Shown here piece after piece: positions 18,601-26,318 of a DNA stretch of 64,000 nucleotides. Source of the DNA: Tropicimonas aquimaris (GTDB lineage Bacteria > Pseudomonadota > Alphaproteobacteria > Rhodobacterales > Rhodobacteraceae); assembly GCF_042676185.1 (NCBI RefSeq), contig NZ_JBHTJT010000012.1:172303-236302 (forward strand), written 5' to 3'. Under the pieces are notes generated by a model, which did no database searches, was not told where the DNA came from, and was given only the letters and a program-made list of their open reading frames with translations. Position numbers and translations under genes: made by a program. Each line of letters starts with the position of its first letter. Positions within the stretch are counted from its first letter, which is position 1.

Positions 18601-18944
18601 GGTGGTGCTCCAGGTATGGTGAATGCGTGTTGCGATCCGGCCTCTTCGGTTTCCGCGGGTGCAGATCATCTACAACCGTTTCCCGTTCGGCATGACCCGA
18701 ATAGGCACTTCGAATGCGGCGAGACTTGGGCGCAGGTAGTTCCATTTTCGTACGATGTGTTGAGGCATCGGTAAGGGGTGTTAATGACATTTCAGGGGTC
18801 TTGATGCCTGTTGCGCAACACACGTTCGACCTGTGGCGTCAGAACCCGGTCGGAAAAAAAACGTTCGAAATCGGGCGGGATTGCTGGCCCGGCTGCCGGA
18901 ATTCTGCAACGATTTCAAAAAAGCAGATCGAGCAGGTCAAGCGA
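18601..18944. other. 344-bp divergent promoter region between flp and the lytic transglycosylase
   Basis: No gene is supported here. The region must hold the flp copy 3 promoter and the transglycosylase promoter. It contains a perfect 12-bp palindrome at 18809-18820 (listed separately). I could not identify a convincing sigma-70 or sigma-54 promoter by eye. Confidence 0.6.
18809..18820. promoter_or_regulatory. palindrome TGTTGCGCAACA, possible operator
   Basis: A perfect 12-bp dyad in the divergent region upstream of the flp array and the lytic transglycosylase gene. Perfect dyads of this length do occur by chance, so only its position argues for a regulatory role. Confidence 0.3.
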
Positions 18945-19874
18945 ATGATACTTCGAAGGCGCGCCCGGCCATGGGCGGGAGCCATTGCCGTTGCCTCGGC
19001 GTTGCTATGCGCGCCGGTCGTGCTGAGTGCGCAGGAGCAGTCCGCCAAGGACTTCACCTTCAAGCGTGTGAAGGTCGGTGCGCCCAGTACCGGGGCCAAG
19101 CGGATCCTCGTACAGATCGACCCGAAGGAGCAGGAACGCATCCTCGCGTTGAACCCCGCGATCCCGCCGGCGCCGCTGGTGCCCTGGCCCGACACTCCGC
19201 GCGAGGCAGGCGAGGAAAGCGATGTTCCAGCCGATTCCGGTCCGCGCAAGCCGGTCGATTCGCACTACGCATGGTACTGGGACCTGATCTCCCCGAGCCT
19301 GTCGGACAGCGCCTCCGGGCGGATGGAGACGGCCGTTGCCGCGCTGCGCAACGGGCCGGGAGGGAAATCGGTCACGGCGCCGCGGCTTGCCACGTTGCAG
19401 AAGATCGCCGACACCCACGGCGCCGAGATCCTCAAGGCCACGGTGGGGACGCGCGTGTCGCCGGCGCTGGCCCTTGCGGTGATCTCGGTCGAGAGCGCGG
19501 GGCGCACGGCGGCGGTCAGCTCGGCCGGCGCGACGGGGCTGATGCAGCTCATGCCGGCGACGGCCGAACGATTCGGCGTCTCCGATCGCACCGACCCGGT
19601 CCAGAACATAGAAGGGGGCGTCGCCTATCTCGACTGGCTGCTGGATCATTTCGAACGCGATCCGCTGATGGCGCTCGCCGGCTATAACGCGGGCGAGAAC
19701 GCGGTGCGCAAGCACCAGGGCATCCCGCCCTATGCCGAGACGCGTGACTACGTGCCAAAGGTCGTGGCGGCGTGGAGCGTCGCCAAGGGGCTCTGCCTGT
19801 CGCCGCCGCAACTCGTCTCGGACGGATGTGTGTTCCGCAGGGGCTCGCAGACGCTGGCCAGCGCCGCGAACTGA
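18945..19874 (+). CDS. lytic murein transglycosylase (SLT family)
   Basis: 309 residues from the ATG at 18945, which opens a signal peptide (basic MILRRRARPW, then a hydrophobic stretch to about 29). A charged linker of about 120 residues leads to an SLT domain: catalytic Glu in ISVESAGR (about 183), GLMQLMP (about 198-204) and AGYNAGENAV. It cleaves glycan strands in the periplasm. Its position opposite the flp genes suggests it opens the wall for the pilus machine, though general turnover is possible. The ribosome-binding site is weak, and earlier in-frame starts lack a signal peptide. Confidence 0.87.
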   Translation: MILRRRARPWAGAIAVASALLCAPVVLSAQEQSAKDFTFKRVKVGAPSTGAKRILVQIDPKEQERILALNPAIPPAPLVPWPDTPREAGEESDVPADSGPRKPVDSHYAWYWDLISPSLSDSASGRMETAVAALRNGPGGKSVTAPRLATLQKIADTHGAEILKATVGTRVSPALALAVISVESAGRTAAVSSAGATGLMQLMPATAERFGVSDRTDPVQNIEGGVAYLDWLLDHFERDPLMALAGYNAGENAVRKHQGIPPYAETRDYVPKVVAAWSVAKGLCLSPPQLVSDGCVFRRGSQTLASAAN

Positions 19875-19886
19875 CCCCGCCGCCCG

Positions 19887-20651
19887 TCAGATCGACAGTT
19901 TCTTGAAGATCGGCTCGGGCACCGCGCGAATGATCATCATTATGTAGCGCCAGAAGAAGGGTGTGTAGATCACGTTCTGCCGCTTGCGTTCCGCCTTCAG
20001 GATGGCATCGGCCACGGCCTCGGGCGGCGCGACCAGGAACATGCCGTCGAGGCCCCAGGTCATTGCCGTGTCGACAAAGCCGGGCTTGACCGTGATCGCG
20101 TGGGCGCCGGAGCGCGTGAGCCGGTTGCGCAGCCCCGACATATAGGTGTGGAAGCCCGCCTTTGCTGCGCCGTAGACGTAATTGCCGACCCGTCCGCGAT
20201 CTCCCGCCACCGAGCCCACCCCGACGATGGTGCCGTTGCCGCGTTCCTCCAGCATCGGTGCAAGCGCCTGCAGAAGTCGGGCGGGGCCGGTGAAGCTGTC
20301 GGAGACGACGCCCTCGATCATCGAGGGGTCTGCGTCGATCTCGGCCTGGGGCGGCATGGAGCCCACGAAGACCGCGGCGTTCAGGGTGCCGCTCGTCGCC
20401 GCCATGCGCTCGAGGATCGGTTCGAAAGTGTCCGGGTCGCGGGCATCGAAGCGCACGGCCTCGGCCATCGCGGCACCGCGCAGGCGGCAGTCGGCGGCGC
20501 TCGCCTCGAGATCGGTCATGTCGCGCCCTGCCAGCAGCAGGCTGGCGCCACGCTCGGCAAGCTTGCGGGAGAGAGCGCGCGCCATCGAGGAGGTCGCGCC
20601 TAGGATCAGCCAGCATTCGCCAGCGTCGCCGGTCCGGGTGGGTGTGGTCAT
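19887..20651 (-). CDS. short-chain dehydrogenase, DprE2-like
   Basis: 254 residues from the ATG at 20651, which overlaps the DprE1-like stop by one base (TGATG). It is a classical SDR: nucleotide-binding GATSSMA (about 18-24), catalytic Ser about 147 and YxxxK (Tyr about 160, Lys about 164). A hydrophobic C-terminus (FFWRYIMMIIRAVP) fits a membrane-peripheral DprE2, the enzyme that reduces the 2-keto decaprenylphosphoryl pentose made by DprE1. Adjacency to a DprE1-like gene supports this. In this organism the lipid carrier and sugar are unknown. Confidence 0.8.
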   Translation of the reverse strand: MTTPTRTGDAGECWLILGATSSMARALSRKLAERGASLLLAGRDMTDLEASAADCRLRGAAMAEAVRFDARDPDTFEPILERMAATSGTLNAAVFVGSMPPQAEIDADPSMIEGVVSDSFTGPARLLQALAPMLEERGNGTIVGVGSVAGDRGRVGNYVYGAAKAGFHTYMSGLRNRLTRSGAHAITVKPGFVDTAMTWGLDGMFLVAPPEAVADAILKAERKRQNVIYTPFFWRYIMMIIRAVPEPIFKKLSI

Positions 20652-21955
20652 CACAGGTTCCTCAGGTTCAGCCGGCGGACAAGGTCGGTCGCATAGGCGC
20701 CGTCCGGATCGAGGCTGTTGCAGATCTCGGCCCAGGTCTCCCGCTCGGGGTACATGGCGTCCACCTGCTCGGGCTGCGCAAAGGCGTCCTTGGCCAGGTA
20801 GACCCGGCCGCCGGCCTCGACTGCCATGGCGATCAGCCGGCGGATCATCGCGGGAGCCTCGTCACGGGCGGGGAAATCGATGGCGAGCGTGTAGCCGTCG
20901 GTGGGGAAGGACATCATCCCGCCACGCCCCGGACCCATGCGCTTGAGCACCGCGAGCGGCGAGGCGAGGCCGGACTCGCCGACTGCCTTCAGCATGTCGC
21001 GCAGCACCTCGCGAGCCGAGAGCGGCACGACGCACTGGAACTGATGGAAACCCCGCTTGCCATAGAGCCGGTTCCACTCGTGGATCTTGTCGAGCGGGAA
21101 GAAGAAGTCCTCGAGCGGTTTCACCACGGTCCGCCCGCGTTCGGGGATGCGGCGGAAATAGGTGGCGTTGAAGCCGCGCACGATCGGTCCGGAGAGGGCG
21201 AAATGCGGGGCGTCCATCGGGATGCGCCGGCCGCGCTTGGCCGGCGGCACGAGGCCTGCGCCGGTCTCGCCTTCTTCGAGGATGCCCCGGCCAAGCGAGG
21301 CGCCGGTCGCTGTGGCGTCGATCCAGCCGACGGTATATGTCGCCTCGGAATTGTCGAAGAGCTCGAGATAGCTGTCGAGATCCGGCACCCGGCGTTCGGT
21401 GACCATCATCACCGGCCCCTTGGTGCGCTGCATCCTGAGTCGCGCCGTGCCGATCGGACCGGTCTGGCCCATCCCGCCGACGGTGGCTTTGAAGAGCGGG
21501 TCCGCAGGCGTGACCTTCCGCCGGCCCTCGGGCAGGTGAAGGGTCATCGCCTCCACGTGCTGGCCGAAGCTGCCGGCGTGGTGGTGGTTCTTGCCATGCA
21601 CATCCATGCCGATTGCGCCGCCCACGGTGGCAAAGCCCGTGCCCGGCAGGACCATCGGCAACCACCCCTTCGGCCCGATATGCCGGACAATCTCGCCCAG
21701 CTGGCAGCCGGCCTCGACTTCGAGGATGCCTTCCTCCTCATCGAGGGAAAGGATCCTGTCGAGCCGCGCCGTGTCGATGGCGCGCCGCTCAGTGTTCAGG
21801 CAGCCGTCCGCATAGGAGCGGCGGCGGCCGATCGCGGGGCAAGGGGTTTCGCGGACGAGCTGGTCCAGCGTGCTGGCGCGCTCCGGGCGCGCCAGTTCGC
21901 CCTTTGCTCGGTAGAACCGGCCCCAGCCGGCGTATTCAACGGTTTTCCAGGTCAT
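20651..21955 (-). CDS. FAD-dependent oxidoreductase, DprE1-like
   Basis: 434 residues, starting at the ATG at 21955 with AAAGG upstream; the start overlaps the stop of the membrane-protein gene by 20 bp. The VAO-type FAD domain is visible (GRRRSYADGCLN, about 43-54; GATVGGAIG-like PGTGFATVGGAIG, about 104-116; HGKNHHHAGSFG, about 120-131). The last motif and the C-terminal DLVRRL match decaprenylphosphoryl-ribose 2-oxidase. The site matching the benzothiazinone-target Cys of mycobacterial DprE1 is Ala (about 358, in TLAIDFP). It oxidises a polyprenyl-phosphate pentose at C2, by family inference. Confidence 0.83.
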   Translation of the reverse strand: MTWKTVEYAGWGRFYRAKGELARPERASTLDQLVRETPCPAIGRRRSYADGCLNTERRAIDTARLDRILSLDEEEGILEVEAGCQLGEIVRHIGPKGWLPMVLPGTGFATVGGAIGMDVHGKNHHHAGSFGQHVEAMTLHLPEGRRKVTPADPLFKATVGGMGQTGPIGTARLRMQRTKGPVMMVTERRVPDLDSYLELFDNSEATYTVGWIDATATGASLGRGILEEGETGAGLVPPAKRGRRIPMDAPHFALSGPIVRGFNATYFRRIPERGRTVVKPLEDFFFPLDKIHEWNRLYGKRGFHQFQCVVPLSAREVLRDMLKAVGESGLASPLAVLKRMGPGRGGMMSFPTDGYTLAIDFPARDEAPAMIRRLIAMAVEAGGRVYLAKDAFAQPEQVDAMYPERETWAEICNSLDPDGAYATDLVRRLNLRNL

Positions 21956-22952
21956 GCGCGGCCTTTTTCGAACAACGTTCCGCAAATGGGAAGACGGCCA
22001 GCCCGAGCAGGATGGCGAACCACAGCGTGGTCAACCGGATCACTGCCGTGGCGGGCACGGAAACCTCAAGCGGAACGCCTTGCAGTTTCAGAAGGGCGAT
22101 CATCGCGGCCTCGGCGCCGCCGACGCCCCCGGGAGCGCCGGTCAGGCCGCCCGCGAGGGTGGAGAAAAGGAAGATGCCGACGGCGCTCCAGAAGCCGATA
22201 TCGGCTCCCATCCAGATCAGAAGCAGATGCAGCGCGAAGCCCTCGGCGAGCCAGCCGCAGGCGCCGAGCGCAAGCGCGGTCGACAGGACGCCGGGCTGAG
22301 AGAAGGCGCGCAGCGAACGCGCGGTCTGGCGAAAGCGTCCGAACAGGCGCGGCCAGCGGCCGATGACGCGGTAGGCCTGTGTCACGCACCAGGCAAGCAG
22401 GCGCGGGTGGGTGGCGACATAGGCCGTGCCGAGCGCCAGCAGGGCCACCGGAATCGCGCCGCTGATGCCGGCGGCGGAGAGCGCGATGGCCAGCCCGAGC
22501 AGGATCGCCATGGCGGCGAGGTCGGAGGCGCGGTCGACCAGAACCAGCGGCGCCGTGCGATCGACGCTCCAGCCGGTCTCGCGCCGAAGCCAGCGCATTC
22601 GGATCAGCTCGCCCACCCGGCCGGGTGTGACGGTCATCGCGAAGCCGCCGATGAAATGGCGCAGGTCCTGGCGGAAATGGGTGGGCAGCCCGAGGGTCCG
22701 GGCAAACAGGTGCCACCGGGTACCGCGGCACAGGTAGTTCGCCAACGAAAGCCCCAGCAGCACCGCAACCTGCAGCGCCGTCAGGCGGCTCAGCTGGTGC
22801 AGCGTTTCCTCCCAGCCGGTCGCCGCGGCGAGGACGCCGATGCCGGCAAGGAACAGGATCAGGAGGCCCAGGATCAGCAACAGGTCCCGCAGGCGCCGGG
22901 AGCGCAGCCGGGGGGCTTCAACCAGGGGAGGGGCTTGGGTCAAGGGTTTCAT
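21936..22952 (-). CDS. UPF0104/lysylphosphatidylglycerol-synthase-like membrane protein
   Basis: 338 residues from the ATG at 22952 (an earlier start at 22985 is possible). About seven to eight membrane segments. The LPG_synthase_TM fold shows in TPGRVGELIRMRWLRR and GLTGAPGGVGGAEAAMI. Members of this group are integral membrane proteins thought to move or modify lipid-linked molecules. First gene of a three-gene overlapping operon with the DprE1-like and DprE2-like genes, so a role in transferring or flipping the same lipid-linked sugar is a reasonable inference. Confidence 0.82.
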   Translation of the reverse strand: MKPLTQAPPLVEAPRLRSRRLRDLLLILGLLILFLAGIGVLAAATGWEETLHQLSRLTALQVAVLLGLSLANYLCRGTRWHLFARTLGLPTHFRQDLRHFIGGFAMTVTPGRVGELIRMRWLRRETGWSVDRTAPLVLVDRASDLAAMAILLGLAIALSAAGISGAIPVALLALGTAYVATHPRLLAWCVTQAYRVIGRWPRLFGRFRQTARSLRAFSQPGVLSTALALGACGWLAEGFALHLLLIWMGADIGFWSAVGIFLFSTLAGGLTGAPGGVGGAEAAMIALLKLQGVPLEVSVPATAVIRLTTLWFAILLGLAVFPFAERCSKKAAHDLENR

Positions 22953-23074
22953 TGGCGCTGGCCTAGCAACCAATTTGGGCGTCATTGTGAAACTGTTTCC
23001 AGTTTGAGGGGGTGACGCAGGGAGAGCCGACGATCATTGCCAAATGGCCATGGGTCCATGCCGGCGGGAGGCAA

Positions 23075-23098
23075 GGGGGCGGCTTTCGCCGCGCCCCC
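23075..23098 (-). terminator. GC-rich hairpin after scoB
   Basis: GGGGGC-GGC pairs with GCC-GCCCCC around TTTC, with a 2-nt bulge. No T run follows, so termination would be weak or factor-dependent. Confidence 0.5.
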
Positions 23099-23104
23099 GA
23101 AGGT

Positions 23105-23731
23105 TCAGACAATCGTCGCCTCGGTGGACGCGATCAGTTCCTCGCGGGTCACGCCGGGGGCGAGTTCCTGGATGTGCAGGCCCTTGTGGGTAACGTCCAG
23201 CACGCCGAGGTTGGTGATGATCCGGTCGACCACTCCGGTGCCGGTGAGCGGCAGGGTGCAGGACTTCAGGACCTTGGACTCACCCTTCTTGTTGGTGTGG
23301 TCCATCACCACGACCACGCGTCCGACGCCGGCCACCAGGTCCATCGCGCCGCCCATGCCCTTCACGAGCTTGCCGGGGATCATCCAATTGGCGAGGTCAC
23401 CGTTCTCGGCCACTTCCATCGCGCCCAGGATCGCCATGGCGATCTTGCCGCCGCGGATCATGCCGAAGCTGGTCGCGCTGTCGAAATAGGCGGTCTGCGG
23501 CAGTTCGGTGATGGTCTGCTTGCCGGCGTTGATCAGGTCAGGATCCTCTTCGCCCTCGAAGGGGAAGGGGCCCATGCCGAGCATGCCGTTCTCGGATTGC
23601 AGCGTCACCTCGACGCCGTCGGGAATGTAGTTGGCCACCAGCGTCGGGATGCCGATGCCGAGGTTCACATACATTCCGTCTTCCAGCTCCTGCGCCGCCC
23701 GTGCGGCCATCTGGTTGCGGTCCCAGGGCAT
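23105..23731 (-). CDS. scoB: 3-oxoacid CoA-transferase subunit B
   Basis: 208 residues; the longer open frame upstream has no family similarity, so the ATG at 23731 is used (it overlaps the scoA stop by one base). The catalytic Glu lies in LQSENGMLGMGP, about residue 45. With subunit A it moves CoA between succinyl-CoA and acetoacetate or related 3-oxoacids, feeding ketone or polyhydroxybutyrate carbon into the TCA cycle. Subunit length and motifs are standard. Confidence 0.93.
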   Translation of the reverse strand: MPWDRNQMAARAAQELEDGMYVNLGIGIPTLVANYIPDGVEVTLQSENGMLGMGPFPFEGEEDPDLINAGKQTITELPQTAYFDSATSFGMIRGGKIAMAILGAMEVAENGDLANWMIPGKLVKGMGGAMDLVAGVGRVVVVMDHTNKKGESKVLKSCTLPLTGTGVVDRIITNLGVLDVTHKGLHIQELAPGVTREELIASTEATIV

Positions 23732-24435
23732 TATGCGTCCTCCTTCTTGCGGGTCGTGCGCTGTTCGATGCGCTTCTCGTGCTCGCCCTGGATCAGGCGG
23801 TGGACGTAGATGCCGGGCAGGTGGATCGTGTCGGGGTCCAGCGAGCCGGTGGGGACGATCTCCTCGACCTCCACGACGCAGACCTTGCCGCACATCGCCG
23901 CCGGCGGGTTGAAGTTGCGGGCCGTCTTGCGGAAAACAAGGTTGCCGGTCGGGTCGGCCTTCCAGGCCTTGACGATCGACAGGTCGGCGAAGATCCCCTC
24001 TTCGAGGATGTAGGTCTCGCCGTTGAACTCCTTGTGCTCCTTGCCCTCGGCCACCACGGTACCGACGCCGGTCTTGGTATAGAAGCCCGGGATGCCGCAG
24101 CCGCCGGCGCGCATCCGCTCGGCCAGCGTTCCCTGCGGGTTGAACTCGAGTTCCAGCTCGCCCGAGAGGTACTGGCGCATGAACTCGGCGTTCTCCCCCA
24201 CGTAGGACGACATCATCTTCTTCACCTGCTTGGTTTGCAGCAGGATTCCGATGCCGAAATCATCGACCCCGGCGTTGTTGGAGGCGAAGGTCAGGTCCTT
24301 CACGCCGCTGTCCTTGATCGCGTTGAGCAGCAGTTCCGGAATGCCGCAGAGGCCGAAGCCGCCCGCGGCAATCAGCATGCCGTCGTGCAGCAGCCCGTCC
24401 AGCGCTTCCGCCGCGCTGCCGTAAATCTTCTTCAT
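23731..24435 (-). CDS. scoA: 3-oxoacid CoA-transferase subunit A
   Basis: 234 residues with the subunit A fold: GGFGLCGIPELL (about 25-36), the CoA-binding GGCGIPGFYT (about 110-119) and NFNPPAAMCG near the C-terminus. It is translationally coupled to scoB. The GGGAGG ribosome-binding site before the ATG at 24435 lies in an inverted repeat (listed separately). Confidence 0.93.
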   Translation of the reverse strand: MKKIYGSAAEALDGLLHDGMLIAAGGFGLCGIPELLLNAIKDSGVKDLTFASNNAGVDDFGIGILLQTKQVKKMMSSYVGENAEFMRQYLSGELELEFNPQGTLAERMRAGGCGIPGFYTKTGVGTVVAEGKEHKEFNGETYILEEGIFADLSIVKAWKADPTGNLVFRKTARNFNPPAAMCGKVCVVEVEEIVPTGSLDPDTIHLPGIYVHRLIQGEHEKRIEQRTTRKKEDA

Positions 24436-24440
24436 GGAGT

Positions 24441-24467
24441 ACCTCCCATAGACCCTTTAAGGGAGGT
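24441..24467 (-). promoter_or_regulatory. inverted repeat covering the scoA Shine-Dalgarno
   Basis: Perfect 7-bp arms at 24441-24447 and 24461-24467 pair ACCTCCC with GGGAGGT. In the mRNA the second arm contains the GGGAGG ribosome-binding site six bases before the scoA ATG, so the hairpin would hide it. The loop is 13 nt. This could modulate translation; it could also be coincidental. Confidence 0.45.
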
Positions 24468-24554
24468 TTCTGACGCTCGGGAAGGCGTGTGTCAAACGAA
24501 TGCTGCGTCGCGGCGCCCTGGCACCGGGAAAAGCGCCACCGCGGGGTGCCGACG

Positions 24555-25952
24555 TCAGGCCGAGATCGCCTCGGGCGGATTGTCCAGCAGCTCGCGCAGA
24601 GTGGTCATGGCGGCCTCGAAGCGTTTCAGCGGCACCTGCCCGTTGACTGCGATGCGGATGCAATGGGGCGCGCGGTCCTCGCGGAGGGTGAATTCCTCGG
24701 CGGACCGGATCTGGATCCCTTGGCGCTCCGCGGCGAGCACGAATTCGGCGGCCCGCCAGCCGCGCGGCAGGGTCAGCCAGAGAAAGGGAACGTCCTCGCG
24801 CCAGGCGATCTCGTGGCGGCCGAGTGCGTTCACCGCGGCACGAATGTAATCGCCCACGCGATCGCGCACCTGCCCGGCGATGCGCCGGGTCTCCGGGTTG
24901 CCTAGGGTGAGCCGTGCCATCTCGGCCAGTGGCCGGGCGAGGCCGAAAAAAGCGTATTCCGCGGCCCTGCGCAGGTCGGCATAGCGGCCCTCTGCGGCGA
25001 CCGCAAAGCCGATGCGCAGCGCCGGCGTGAGCGTCTTGGAAATGGAGGAGACGTACCAGGCGCCCTCGGGCCAGAGCGCGCGGTAGCTCGGTGCGCGCGC
25101 GGGCCCGATGCGGTAGCAATCATCCTCGAGGATCTGCACGCCACCGGCGCGCTGGCAGGCGGCCACAATTTCCTCCCGCCGTTCCAGCGGGGTATGCAGG
25201 CCGGTCGGGTTGTGGACCTCGGCCGAGGTGCAGAGCATCTGCGCCCCGGACCGCAGCGCGATCCGTTCGAGTTCTTCCGGAACCAGCCCCCGCTCATCCG
25301 AAGGCACGCCCACGACCTCGATCCGCAGCATCTCGGCGGCACGCCGGAAACCTGCATAGGACAGCTCCTCGACGAGAATCACCGGCTGCGCGCCCCGCAG
25401 GGCGGACTGCAGCACCAGCGAGATGGCGCTCTGCCCGCCGTGGCTCAGCACGACATCCTTGTGCCCGACCGCGCCGAGAGAGACGTCAGAGAGCCAGTCG
25501 ATCACCGCCTCCCGGGCGGGCCGGAACCCCTCGCGGTTGGGATATTCCACGAGATCCTCCTCCGGCCCCTCGGCCACGGCACGCAACCCGTGCCGTATCG
25601 CGGCGACCTGGCCCATGTCCGGCAGGCGCTGGCTGTAGAGGTTGATCTTGCCCGGCTCCTGCGGAAGCGTTCGGGGCCAGACATCGTCGGCGACGTTGCG
25701 CAACTTCGGCGCAACGAAAGTGCCGCGCCCGACGACAGCCTCGAGCCGGCCGGCATCGGTCAGCTGCGAACATGCGCGGGCAACCGTGCCCGGGGTCACG
25801 CCGAGCGCCCAGGCGAGTTGCCGAACCGGGGGGAGCTGATGGCCGACGGGCAGGGTGCCCTTGTCCATTTCGGACACGAGGTGATCGGCAAGGGCCCTAT
25901 ACTTGGCCCGGCCCGCGAGCTGCACTCCCTCCACCCATTTTGTATCCGACAC
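24555..25952 (-). CDS. MocR-family transcriptional regulator (GntR HTH plus aminotransferase domain)
   Basis: 465 residues from the GTG at 25952, preceded by AGGAGAG; the much longer open frame to 26150 would overlap the divergent promoter and is rejected. A GntR-type winged helix covers about 15-80 (LPPVRQLAWALGVTPGTVARA). An aminotransferase-like domain follows, with the PLP-binding Lys in SSISKTLTP (about 306), HNPTG (about 247-251) and the conserved Asp-Asp of ILEDDCYR. MocR proteins sense PLP or amino acids. Divergent from a DUF1127 gene and sharing the intergenic repeats, which it may bind; the target and effector are unknown. Confidence 0.87.
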   Translation of the reverse strand: MSDTKWVEGVQLAGRAKYRALADHLVSEMDKGTLPVGHQLPPVRQLAWALGVTPGTVARACSQLTDAGRLEAVVGRGTFVAPKLRNVADDVWPRTLPQEPGKINLYSQRLPDMGQVAAIRHGLRAVAEGPEEDLVEYPNREGFRPAREAVIDWLSDVSLGAVGHKDVVLSHGGQSAISLVLQSALRGAQPVILVEELSYAGFRRAAEMLRIEVVGVPSDERGLVPEELERIALRSGAQMLCTSAEVHNPTGLHTPLERREEIVAACQRAGGVQILEDDCYRIGPARAPSYRALWPEGAWYVSSISKTLTPALRIGFAVAAEGRYADLRRAAEYAFFGLARPLAEMARLTLGNPETRRIAGQVRDRVGDYIRAAVNALGRHEIAWREDVPFLWLTLPRGWRAAEFVLAAERQGIQIRSAEEFTLREDRAPHCIRIAVNGQVPLKRFEAAMTTLRELLDNPPEAISA

Positions 25953-25983
25953 ATTACTCTCCTGGACCAGGGTACATTGCAAA

Positions 25984-26002
25984 TGTATCCATATTTGTAT
26001 CG
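25984..26002. promoter_or_regulatory. tandem TGTATC repeats in the MocR/DUF1127 intergenic region
   Basis: TGTATCC (25984-25990) and TGTATCG (25996-26002) lie with a 12-bp period in an AT-rich tract about 30-60 bp from both divergent starts. MocR proteins often bind direct repeats, so this is a likely operator for the neighbouring regulator and for the DUF1127 gene. Confidence 0.5.
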
Positions 26003-26040
26003 AATTATTTATAATTGTTTCAATACAATAGGAGAGTCCC

Positions 26041-26274
26041 ATGGCACAGATCTCGCCCGCATCCGACCCCAGGCTGGAAAGCCTGAGCGCCCGCCAATCG
26101 CTGCCGCTTCTGGCCGATATCGCGCTCTGGGCGGCGGCGGGCGTGGTCAAATGGGACTGCCGCCACAGGTCACGCCAGGCCTTGACCCGCCTGACAGCGC
26201 ATCAGCTCAAGGACATCGGGATCACGCCGGACATGGCGGATCAGGAAATCCGCAAGCCGTTCTGGATCCCCTGA
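26041..26274 (+). CDS. DUF1127 domain small protein
   Basis: 77 residues. The C-terminal half shows the DUF1127 signature (RQALTRLTAHQLKDIGITPDM). GGAGAG precedes the ATG by 5 bases. DUF1127 proteins are small basic proteins; some in alphaproteobacteria bind RNA or affect phosphate and stress responses, but this one is uncharacterised. Placed divergently from a MocR gene with a shared repeat-containing promoter region, it is probably that regulator's target. Confidence 0.85.
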   Translation: MAQISPASDPRLESLSARQSLPLLADIALWAAAGVVKWDCRHRSRQALTRLTAHQLKDIGITPDMADQEIRKPFWIP

Positions 26275-26282
26275 ACACGAAA

Positions 26283-26314
26283 GCGCCGGGCGATTGGCCC
26301 GGCGCAGTCGTTTT
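26283..26314. terminator. bidirectional terminator between the DUF1127 gene and topA
   Basis: Perfect 9-bp arms GCGCCGGGC and GCCCGGCGC with a 5-nt loop, followed by TTTT on the plus strand at 26310-26314. On the minus strand TTTCGTGTT follows. Confidence 0.82.
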
Positions 26315-26318
26315 CGGA

